Shown here one piece after another: positions 17,234 to 24,900 of a DNA stretch of 64,000 bases. Position numbers and translations under genes: made by a program. The DNA is from an uncultured Anaeroplasmataceae bacterium. GTDB lineage: Bacteria > Bacillota_I > Bacilli_A > Acholeplasmatales > Anaeroplasmataceae. A model generated the notes under the pieces. That model made no database searches. It worked only from the letters and a program-made list of their open reading frames with translations, and was not told the DNA's origin. Location: positions 186,001 through 250,000 of the forward strand of contig CAJTXR010000002.1 of the NCBI GenBank assembly GCA_910584005.1, in the 5' to 3' direction. Each line of letters begins with the position of its first letter. Position 1 is the first letter of the stretch.

Positions 17234-18271
17234 ATGGAAGAGTTTGAAATTAAAGCCCATTTATTAAATCAGAAGGTTTGTTTTTCTAATAACATTTTAG
17301 ATGGAAAAAAAGAATGGATCAATAAAGAAAATTTACATAAGCAGGACTATGTTTTTTTCAAAACAAAAAAAGGATTGCGAGTTAAAATGCAATATTCTTT
17401 AAGTTCTTGTTGGATGATAGATTATGATATTCAAAATAAATATTTTATATTGAAAAAAGATTCTAAAATCATATTAAAAAATATAATTATTGAAAAGCCT
17501 CTACTTCATGCTCCAGAACAACTTTTTTTAGGGTTATATGATTATTGTTCTGTCAAATGTATGTTTTGCCCTTTAGCGTATTCTACAAATTTAAAGCATT
17601 ATTCTTTAGATATTATTTGTTCAGATCTTGAAGTTAACAAAAATAAAAATATAAAAAGTATAGGATTAACTACAGCAGTACCCTATTCCTTATCTTTAGA
17701 AGATTTAGCCGATGAGTTATGTTTAGTTATCAAAAAAATTAAACAAAAATTCCCTAACCTTCCAATTGGAGTTTCTACTAAATGTCCATCTAAACTTGAT
17801 TTACTTCATCTTCATCAAGCGGGAGCAGAAGAAATACGATTAAATATGGAATTATATGATGAAACTTTGGCATCTAATATTATGCCTAACAAATCAATAA
17901 AAGAAATTAAGAAATCTTTACTCCATGCGGTTGAAATCTTTGGATTTGGAAAAGTCAGTTGTAATTTTATTGTTGGGTTGGGCGAAACAGATGAAAGTAT
18001 TTTAAATGGGATAATATGGTGCTGTCAAAGAGGAATTATGCCAACCCTTTATCCATATGAGAATATTACAAGTAGTCATAATATAATGAGTAGTATTATA
18101 TCAACCTTTTCTACACCCTCTCCACAGCGGTTAATAGCTTTGGCAAAACAACATTATTCTATTTTAAAAGAGTATGATATGCTTCATGTGCAATTAAAAA
18201 CAATGTGTCCTTCTTGTGCTGCAAGTCATATTTACCCTCCTACAGATATGAAAGAATATGTTTTTAAATAA
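17234..18271 (+). CDS. Radical SAM protein of unknown function
   Basis: Radical S-adenosylmethionine enzyme of 345 residues. The [4Fe-4S] cluster cysteines are C105, C109 and C112 in YDYCSVKCMFCPLAY, a canonical CX3CX2C, preceded by an approximately 95-residue N-terminal domain not typical of the family. The barrel continues with IGLTTAVPYSLS, IGVSTKCPS, GAEEIRLNMELYD and NFIVGLGETDE, recalling the BioB/HemN-like group. The C terminus has a further cysteine pair, MCPSCAASH, that could bind metal or substrate. It is monocistronic: the upstream gene is divergent and the downstream one opposite. No substrate protein or partner enzyme is adjacent, so the reaction is unknown. Confidence 0.75.
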   Translation: MEEFEIKAHLLNQKVCFSNNILDGKKEWINKENLHKQDYVFFKTKKGLRVKMQYSLSSCWMIDYDIQNKYFILKKDSKIILKNIIIEKPLLHAPEQLFLGLYDYCSVKCMFCPLAYSTNLKHYSLDIICSDLEVNKNKNIKSIGLTTAVPYSLSLEDLADELCLVIKKIKQKFPNLPIGVSTKCPSKLDLLHLHQAGAEEIRLNMELYDETLASNIMPNKSIKEIKKSLLHAVEIFGFGKVSCNFIVGLGETDESILNGIIWCCQRGIMPTLYPYENITSSHNIMSSIISTFSTPSPQRLIALAKQHYSILKEYDMLHVQLKTMCPSCAASHIYPPTDMKEYVFK

Positions 18272-18416
18272 TAATCATGAAAAAAATAGAAGAGAGTGCT
18301 TTATTTGAATTAACTTTAAGATGATTATTTAATAATGAAATATAAAGCACATGGTTTTTAAAACATTTAGTGAATAAATAATTATATGAACTTTTAACCA
18401 TGACATCCACTGTCTT

Positions 18417-18605
18417 CTAATTCTTTTTTAAATTTAATAATTCTAGTAAAATCAGAGTTCCATAAATGGCAATTTCTAAAAAAATTGCTGTTAAGAATAA
18501 AGAAGATTCGGTACCACCAGCTGGACTAGGTCCTCCAAAAAAATAAAGTAGTAAATCAATAAAACAAAATAAGCAAAAAACACAAATATAAATTATTTTT
18601 TTCAT
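18417..18605 (-). CDS. Small two-helix membrane protein
   Basis: Unrecognised 62-residue protein with two hydrophobic segments (about 2-21 and 34-55) separated by the short loop GGPSPAGGTESS, ending in basic LNLKKN. The start at 18605 is preceded by AAGGAG nine bases away; a frame seven codons longer has no ribosome site. It is a single gene between intergenic stretches, with no recognisable partner. Two-helix proteins of this kind can be holin-like, toxin-like or transporter accessory proteins, and nothing here decides. Confidence 0.5.
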   Translation of the reverse strand: MKKIIYICVFCLFCFIDLLLYFFGGPSPAGGTESSLFLTAIFLEIAIYGTLILLELLNLKKN

Positions 18606-18682
18606 AGATGTAGGCTCCTTTTTCATGTAGAAATTTAACTTCCTATAATAGTATCACAAAATAGTTTTTTATGCAATATAAG

Positions 18683-18711
18683 TTGACATTATATTATAGC
18701 AATGATAGAAT
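18683..18711 (+). promoter_or_regulatory. Strong promoter with a long structured leader
   Basis: TTGACA (18683-18688), 17-base spacer, TAGAAT (18706-18711) preceded by TG-n. The next start codon is at 18896, so the leader would be about 178 nt. Confidence 0.6.
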
Positions 18712-18787
18712 CATAATATAAAAATAAGAGTAAATTTATGTGTGATATTTAAGGTTAAATTTAACTATTAAACTTGATATTAAAATG

Positions 18788-18883
18788 GCATTTTTATAAA
18801 AATTAGAATGGAAAAATGCAAAAAATCATTTAGAAAATCTATAAAAAATAGAGAAAGGAACGTTAGATAATTTCACTCTAACG
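18788..18883 (+). promoter_or_regulatory. Leader hairpins before the 18896 gene
   Basis: GCATTTTT (18788-18795) pairs with AAAAATGC (18812-18819). Downstream, CGTTAGA (18861-18867) pairs with TCTAACG (18877-18883). The second hairpin lies between AAGGAA (18855-18860) and the ATG at 18896; folded, it would bring a too-distant SD to about 12 bases from the start. Confidence 0.4.
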
Positions 18884-18895
18884 CATTAATTTATA

Positions 18896-19366
18896 ATGGA
18901 AAAACACTCTTGTGATATAAAAGAAACAATTGAATATAAAGTTTATTCTAATAGGTTTAAATTGATGTTAAGTATTTCATTGATATATTTTACTGTTGTT
19001 ATTGGATCCATAGTTGCATTATTTTGTAGTGTGCCATTAGCCTATGCATTTCAATTTTTTCTTGCATGTTGTGTAGTATATTTACCTTTCTTTTGTATAC
19101 TAATATATTTGCCGATAAATTGGCATAAAAAGAGGAAATTTTTGATTTTGAACTATAATAGTTATGAAGAAATGGAAGTATCTCTTTCTATTCCAATAAA
19201 CGTAAGAGGTAGTACGGTCAAATATATAATTAAAATAGTATTATCTGATGGAAGTGAACAACAAATTGTTTCACACATTTATAATGAAACACTCATAACT
19301 AGTAATAGAATGCTTATTGGGTATAATTCAAAGATAAAAGATGTTATTTTTTTGAAGAATATTTAA
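18896..19366 (+). CDS. Hypothetical two-helix membrane protein
   Basis: Unrecognised protein of 156 residues. A short polar N terminus is followed by two long membrane helices (about 24-47 and 50-75), then a basic WHKKRK junction and a soluble C-terminal beta-rich domain of about 75 residues on the inside. No known motif is visible. It has its own strong promoter, an unusually long leader with hairpins, and a good terminator. There is no conventional SD close to the ATG; the nearest purine run is upstream of a hairpin. This arrangement suggests translational control. Confidence 0.5.
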   Translation: MEKHSCDIKETIEYKVYSNRFKLMLSISLIYFTVVIGSIVALFCSVPLAYAFQFFLACCVVYLPFFCILIYLPINWHKKRKFLILNYNSYEEMEVSLSIPINVRGSTVKYIIKIVLSDGSEQQIVSHIYNETLITSNRMLIGYNSKIKDVIFLKNI

Positions 19367-19390
19367 AATGAAGCCATAGTTATATCCTAT

Positions 19391-19436
19391 CCCTCAATGT
19401 ATTACTTTAAAGTAATTTATTGAGGGCTTTTTTTAT
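19391..19436 (+). terminator. Rho-independent terminator
   Basis: Stem CCCTCAAT / ATTGAGGG with an inner TTACTTTAAAGTAA stem, followed by CTTTTTTT. It ends the 18896 transcript. Confidence 0.8.
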
Positions 19437-19528
19437 CTTCAGTTCCAACTACTTAAATACTGTTAGAAATAATCTCTATGGAGGGGAAGAACTTTTTATT
19501 TCTTAGTATCTATAATGGGTAGTAAATT

Positions 19529-19580
19529 AAGTCATTAGATATAAGGAAGATAATAATTCCTTATATCTAATGACTTTTTT
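19529..19580. terminator. Strong isolated terminator-like hairpin
   Basis: A perfect 19-bp stem AAGTCATTAGATATAAGGA / TCCTTATATCTAATGACTT (19529-19547, 19558-19576), then TTTT. No gene lies directly upstream on the plus strand. It may end a short unannotated transcript or insulate the island that follows. Confidence 0.55.
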
Positions 19581-19703
19581 AACTACTTGCGTTTACAAAT
19601 TAAAAATAATCTTCATTCTAAATCTAAGTTTCAAAACCATCTATTCCCTATTTTCGAGTTTAATTTACAAATTTTTTAATAAATGATATGATTTCTTTTT
19701 AGA
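19581..19703. other. Non-coding stretch before the toxin island
   Basis: AT-rich, with no open reading frame, repeat or hairpin that I can support. The gap from 19367 to the regulator at 19909 is otherwise filled by two terminators, a small leader ORF and a third terminator. Confidence 0.4.
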
Positions 19704-19718
19704 AGGGAGGTAATATGG

Positions 19719-19826
19719 GTGAAAACACAAAAATTATTGAATCTAATTATGATTTTAGAATTACTACATTTAATAGGTAGTAATCATTCACAGTTTTTTA
19801 ATTGTAGATTAATAAAAAATAAATAG
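19719..19826 (+). CDS. Possible 35-residue leader ORF
   Basis: A GTG start eight bases after AGGGAGG (19704-19710) opens a 35-codon frame to TAG at 19824-19826. It encodes a basic peptide with a hydrophobic middle (LLNLIMILELLHLIG). An overlapping ATG frame (19715, 21 codons) shares the same SD but is only four bases from it. The ORF is followed 13 bases later by a terminator hairpin and then the regulator gene, so it could be a leader peptide in an attenuator or a tiny independent gene. No homolog is recognised. Confidence 0.3.
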   Translation: MKTQKLLNLIMILELLHLIGSNHSQFFNCRLIKNK

Positions 19827-19838
19827 ACAGCAAATTGC

Positions 19839-19877
19839 AAGGCAAGAATATTTTTTAAAACTATTTTTGCCTTTTTT
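19839..19877 (+). terminator. Terminator between leader ORF and HTH regulator
   Basis: A 12-bp stem AAGGCAAGAATA / TATTTTTGCCTT (one G-U pair) followed by TTTTT, 31 bases before the regulator start at 19909. It could act as an attenuator. Confidence 0.65.
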
Positions 19878-19908
19878 GTCTTGATATGAGTAAGAAGGGA
19901 GGGATAGA

Positions 19909-20244
19909 ATGCTTAGACAAGTATCTTTATTTGAGGAATTACTGATGAATACAGATAATGCTATGGACAAAGATTTAATTATAAGTTTATTTAATTTAGT
20001 AAAAAATTTCTATTATATTCTTGATATTTACGATGATTGCAATATAAATATAAAAATTTTTAATTATTTGTTTGTAGATTTAGCTAAATATACAATTGAT
20101 GAAATAGCAGAATATACTTATGTATGTGAAAGAACGGTTAGAAGATTTAAGAAAAAGACCGAAAACATTATAAAATTTATCATTGAAAATCATAAACAAT
20201 ATAGGCGTTTATCTAAGTTTTTCAAAATGCATAAAAATACTTAA
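19909..20244 (+). CDS. Small HTH regulator of the toxin island
   Basis: Protein of 111 residues, mostly helical. Residues about 64-95 (YTIDEIAEYTYVCERTVRRFKKKTE) form a helix-turn-helix of the sigma-70 region 4 / phage late regulator (ArpU/RinA-like) style, followed by a basic C terminus. Its SD is AAGGGAGGG. It is the first full gene of the island and sits upstream of the tail-fibre-like gene, so it probably activates the downstream operon, which lacks an obvious housekeeping promoter. The family is not identified with certainty. A 17-base inverted repeat follows its stop codon. Confidence 0.5.
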   Translation: MLRQVSLFEELLMNTDNAMDKDLIISLFNLVKNFYYILDIYDDCNINIKIFNYLFVDLAKYTIDEIAEYTYVCERTVRRFKKKTENIIKFIIENHKQYRRLSKFFKMHKNT

Positions 20245-20246
20245 TC

Positions 20247-20271
20247 GTCAAGGACAAATGTTGTCCTCGAC
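20247..20271 (+). promoter_or_regulatory. Inverted repeat after the HTH regulator
   Basis: GTC-A-AGGACAA / TTGTCCT-C-GAC around an ATG loop (20247-20271). No T run follows, so it is not a standard terminator. Its position between the regulator and the tail-fibre-like gene suggests an operator or RNA processing signal. Confidence 0.35.
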
Positions 20272-20373
20272 AGCTTTAAAAAATTGTTTTAAACTAAAAA
20301 ATGTATTAGGTAGCTACTAGTACGATAGTAAAATGAGATCTTAATTTACCAACATAAAAACAGGAGGAAAAAT

Positions 20374-20736
20374 ATGGCTTTTCAAAATAGACAAGCAGAA
20401 CATTTAAATCGTAAGAAACTAATCGTTCGTGATTTAGTGAAGGATTCAAATGGAAATATTGTTAGTTTAACGGTTGATGTTGAGCGAGCTGAAGGTAGAG
20501 TTAGTGTAGAAGGAACAGCTTTAAATGCGGATACCCTTAATGCAGAAATTAAGAATGCAGTGGCATCTGTCGTTTCAGCAATAGGCCCAACAGCACAAAC
20601 TCAAGCAGTATATGATTCTAGTACAAAGGTTGCTACAACAGAATATGTATGGAATGTGTTAACAGCTTTAGGTCATACAAAAATTAATAAACCATCTAGT
20701 GGTGGTTCATCAGGTTCCGATTCAAGCGGAACATAA
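20374..20736 (+). CDS. Phage tail-fibre-like / appendage protein with Ser-rich tail
   Basis: Protein of 120 residues without a signal peptide. The segment VEGTALNADTLNAEI is the type seen at the N termini of phage tail fibre, baseplate and receptor-binding proteins (xxGTPLNAxNLN). A second segment VYDSSTKVATTEYVWNVL resembles the ATTxYV motif repeated in tail fibres. The last 18 residues are a low-complexity Ser/Gly tail (SSGGSSGSDSSG). The SD AGGAGG is strong. The neighbouring gene 19 bases downstream is a glycosyltransferase, which makes the Ser tail a candidate O-glycosylation site; that is inference. No other tail morphogenesis genes are present. Confidence 0.55.
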   Translation: MAFQNRQAEHLNRKKLIVRDLVKDSNGNIVSLTVDVERAEGRVSVEGTALNADTLNAEIKNAVASVVSAIGPTAQTQAVYDSSTKVATTEYVWNVLTALGHTKINKPSSGGSSGSDSSGT

Positions 20737-20755
20737 AAAAGGAAGGAGAAATAAA

Positions 20756-21460
20756 ATGACAAAGATATTAAGTCATACAGGAAATGAAGTATATATTGGT
20801 CACTTTCAAGGCAATGCCATGAAGAAATCTATGGACATTGTGGAGGAGTATAGTGCCAATAGAGTAGAAATCAGCCCTCGTATTTCTGTAATTACTACAT
20901 TTACAAATAAAAATAAAGCAATTACGGCTTTACAGTTAGAATTGAGTAATATGCCATATGTAAATGCTTGTCCAGAGGGAGTTGAATCATGGACAAATAT
21001 TGATAAGATTAAGTATTATGTAGAGGCATTAGAACAAACAACCTCAGAGTATTGTTTATTAGTTGATGGATATGATGTTTTATTCTTTAAAAATTTGGAT
21101 GAAACCTTTATTCAAAAGTTTGAAGAATTAAATACTAAAATATTGTTTAACGCAACAAAAAACAATCATCCAAATATGGAAATTGATGTGGTTGAAAATA
21201 GAGATTCTTTAGGAGAATTCAAATATTTAAATGCAGGTGTTGTTTTAGGAAAAACGCAAGATTTATTAAAATTTTATAAAGAAGTGTTAACAACAACACA
21301 AAGAAAAGATATTATGAATCCTTGGAATAGTGAACAGTTGTATGTGAGAATTGTTGCAAATGGCAATCCGGATGTATCTTTTGATCATCAATGCATCCTA
21401 TTTCAAACTTTTTCAAAAACTGAAAAAACGGTTTGTGGAAATACAGTAATTATCGTATAA
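20756..21460 (+). CDS. PLOD-type glycosyltransferase (procollagen-glycosyltransferase-like)
   Basis: Predicted cytoplasmic glycosyltransferase of 234 residues related to the N-terminal GT domain of PLOD/LH3 and to GT25-like enzymes, which transfer Gal or Glc from UDP-sugars. Visible motifs: NIDKIKYYVEAL, the metal-binding D-x-x-D in YCLLVDGYDVLFF, KILFNATKNNHPN, and FKYLNAGVVLGKTQDLLKFY. The acceptor pocket is around NPWNSEQLYVRIV. The start at 20756 follows AAGGAAGGAG; a frame 19 codons longer overlaps the previous gene. It sits between the tail-fibre-like and holin-like genes, and a sugar kinase and nucleotidyltransferase that could supply its donor lie 7 kb downstream in the same island. 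Confidence 0.72.
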   Translation: MTKILSHTGNEVYIGHFQGNAMKKSMDIVEEYSANRVEISPRISVITTFTNKNKAITALQLELSNMPYVNACPEGVESWTNIDKIKYYVEALEQTTSEYCLLVDGYDVLFFKNLDETFIQKFEELNTKILFNATKNNHPNMEIDVVENRDSLGEFKYLNAGVVLGKTQDLLKFYKEVLTTTQRKDIMNPWNSEQLYVRIVANGNPDVSFDHQCILFQTFSKTEKTVCGNTVIIV

Positions 21461-21463
21461 GTC

Positions 21464-21510
21464 ATAAGGTCATAGATATCTTCAAGTAAGAGAAACTATG
21501 ACCTTTATTT
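21464..21510 (+). terminator. Terminator or attenuator between glycosyltransferase and holin-like gene
   Basis: ATAAGGTCATAG (21464-21475) pairs with CTATGACCTTTAT (from 21496), with a 20-base loop and a short T-rich tail. A partial terminator would lower expression of the toxin genes behind it. Confidence 0.55.
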
Positions 21511-21531
21511 ATTCAAGAAAGGAAAATAAAA

Positions 21532-21963
21532 ATGAATCCAGAAAATATACATTTATATCTTTCTATTTTAGCACCTACGTTAACTTTATTATGTACAACT
21601 GTTGTTTTTTTACAAAAATTTGTTAAGAATAAAAAACTTAAGCGAGTTTTAGAAAAAACAGAACAAATTACAAGAGAGATTATTCCTTGTATAACTGAAG
21701 CAGAAAAGTTTTCTAATTATAGTGGTGCTGAAAAAAAAGAATATGTGATGACAAAATTAAATCAATTTGCCTTAGAAAATCATATTAAATTTAACCAAGA
21801 AGATGCTTCAAATCGAATTGAGGAGCTTGTAGCTTTAACTAAAGCAGTTAATGCTAAAGAAGTTACGATCAATAAAGAAGTTATTTTGGAAGAAATAGAA
21901 AATGATTCAAAGAAACAAATTGAACAAAAAATAAAAAACATTATAGAAGGGATGAGAAAATAA
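21532..21963 (+). CDS. Holin-like protein, LL-H family
   Basis: Protein of 143 residues: one N-terminal membrane helix (about 7-29), a basic stop (KFVKNKKLKR), then a soluble helical domain. The internal SGAEKKEYVMTKLNQFA segment is characteristic of the LL-H-type phage holin family, whose members read like xGAEKKxxVxxxI. In phages these proteins control lysis or membrane permeabilisation. Here no endolysin gene is adjacent; the next gene, one base later, is the giant Rhs toxin, so it may serve toxin release. The SD is AGAAAGGAA. Confidence 0.62.
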   Translation: MNPENIHLYLSILAPTLTLLCTTVVFLQKFVKNKKLKRVLEKTEQITREIIPCITEAEKFSNYSGAEKKEYVMTKLNQFALENHIKFNQEDASNRIEELVALTKAVNAKEVTINKEVILEEIENDSKKQIEQKIKNIIEGMRK

Positions 21964-21964
21964 C

Positions 21965-24900
21965 ATGCAATTTAAAAATTCAAAAATAACTTATTCTACT
22001 CATTCCTATATTGATTTTGCTTCAGATGCAGGTACAGCTAGTGTAAATGCTTCTGTTGCCGAATTAATCTTTAGACATATGGATATGGAGATGGGAGAAG
22101 GAACATTTAAGATGGGACTTTCCCATATTTACAATAATTATTGTCACATTGTTGATACAGGAGTAGGCAACAATTGGAAATTAAATATTCAGCAATACAT
22201 AAAACCTTATGAATCAAGTATGAGATTAGAAGGATTTAATGTTGGCGATTACTTATATTTAGATGGAGATGGTTACATCCATAGATTTGTGAAATACGAT
22301 GGCAATCGTTATCTAGATACTCTAGGAAACGGAATGACATTAGTAACTTCTTACAATTCATATCAAATTCAAGATGCACAAAATAACATCTATGATTTTA
22401 ATAGTTCAGGAAATTTGATTAAAGTATCTCTAGAAGGTAATCCTAATACAATAATTAAAATAATTGAATTAGATAGTTATGGAAGACCAACAAAATATTA
22501 TGATAGTAGATCAACAGAAAAAAGAGAGCGTTATTTTAGATTTGAGTATAAAGATTCGCTACTTTATAAAATCTCATTAATTAGTGTTGGTAAAGAACTG
22601 GAGAGTATTTACTATTCGTATATTGGAACAAATTTAAAGTCAATCTATCATTTTATTAATAATGCTTTATCCCAAGTTGCAATTTTTAAATATGATTCCA
22701 ATAATAATCTAATTTTCACCTCTGCAACTCCTAATGGTTTAGCTTTAAAATTTACGCCATTTACTAGTAAAATCATTGTGGAAAAGGGGATTTCTAAATT
22801 ACATCTGAACTCTTTTTCTGCATTAAATGATGGAATATATAGCGGTGAAAGCATTGCCTCCTCAATGATTGAACCAGAGATTGGAGCGAAAAATGATGGA
22901 AAAATATCTGACAACTTCTTGGTAAAATCTAAAAGTGATGACTTATTATATTTAGGAGAATCTTCCGTATTTAAGCTACATAGTGATGAAAAGATAATTC
23001 TTGAAAGCTATGATAGCTTTGGTATGCAAGAAAATACAATTATAGAAAAGACCATTTTTGATTATTTTTCAAGCTATGCTAATATTAAAAGTAATAAAAA
23101 TATAAATTATCGTTATTATTATAATAAAAAAGGATTTGTAACAGGAGTATTTGAAGTAGAAGAAAGCCATTTAAGAACTTTGACAAAAGATAATGGGATA
23201 TCCATTATGTGTGATATGCCAAAAGAATATACTTCAGAAACAATAAACAACAAAAGTATGGCTTTTTCACTTATAGGAAGTGCTATTAGATGTTTAGATG
23301 TTGATGATAAAAATTGTGGAAACTTCATTGGTGGTAGAAATTTAAAATATTATCGCGATAAAGATGGTTTGAATTATATCAATTTTGTTGCTTCATTTTG
23401 GGTTAATGTAAGTTGTAACAATGCATCTTATATGAAAATATCTTTCGAAATATTCCATATGAATTGGATTAAAAAAGAAATTTATATAGATAAGACAGCA
23501 AATAGTGCGTGGCAGTATGTCACCATTCCCTTTTCTATTCGCGATGATTCTCAATCGAAATCTTTTGACTTTTCTGCTGCAAAAATTAATCTTTTAACGG
23601 ATGGAACAGGAACTTATCAAGTATCTGACTTTAGAATTAAGGAAGGCGAAATGTCTAAATTAAAAATATCTAATCTGGAATATACTCTGCCAGCCATTTC
23701 TGAATATTATAGCGTTAGGTTGCAAATGACGAATGGCAGATCTCACACAATTCTTTTAGATCATGAAAACTTTTTAACTGATTCAGATATCTTATTTGCC
23801 TACAAAAATAGAATGATTCGAGGAGAATCAGGATTTGATTTTGTGTATTGTGGAAATACAAAAAGAATAGCTAATGTATCAAAAGTTTATTTCAGAGTAT
23901 TTAAGGACGAAACTCAATTAAAAGGGGAATTTGAAATTTTTTCAGATTCGGGAATTAAACATCTAACTCATTCTTCAGATAATAGTTGTGCGACAAGCAA
24001 ATATTTCTATTTTTATGCTAAAAAACTTGAGGAGTATAATGAGGTTTCTATTAATAAATCATATTTTGGTGGTAAAAATTCAACGGTAAGCGATTATCAA
24101 GGAAGAATTTTACAAACAGTTGATGCTTATAAGAAAAAAACGGTAAATGAATATGACTTATATGGTAATCTTATAAGTACTACAACTGCATTGGAGGACG
24201 ATTTTGATTCAAATAATAAGGTGAAATCTGGTAAAAAAAGATTTTATACTAGATATATATATGATGATGAGTCTGAAAATGGAAAATACCGTGAAATGGT
24301 CATTGATACAAAGGTTCAAAATTCATCTGTGAAAATTAGAAAAAATTCGCAAATGTTAAATACAATTGATTCCATACAAGTTGGAAATAATTATGAACAA
24401 AATTTTTCTTATGATATCTTAAATCGAGTTCAAGAACAATCTATTTTATTTGATTTCAATAAAAAGGTTTACCATCATTTTGAATATGATTCCCTTGGGA
24501 GAATTAAAGCAATTACAGATAATGAAAAGTATAGGTTTGGTTTTGATTATGATATTTATGGGAATATAAAGAAATATTACATAGAAAAAAATAAAGAAAT
24601 TCTTGATGTGAAATCTAAATCTGTTACGCCTAATGGTAGTTCGTATGGTGGCGATTTACAAGAAGAAATTAATCATTTTACAAATTGTAAAATCACTACT
24701 GAGAAGGATAAGTATGGTAGACCTAGAAAAATCTTTTTTAGCGATATCTTTTTTAAAAAAGTTGAATTTGAATATCAAGAACAAGATGCTCACATTAATT
24801 CAAATAGTTATTCTACTCCATTAGCCGAAAGTCAAAGTATAGCAAAGATTAAGCATATCACTGATAGTTTGGATGGGACAAAAACAACCTTTTGGTATGA

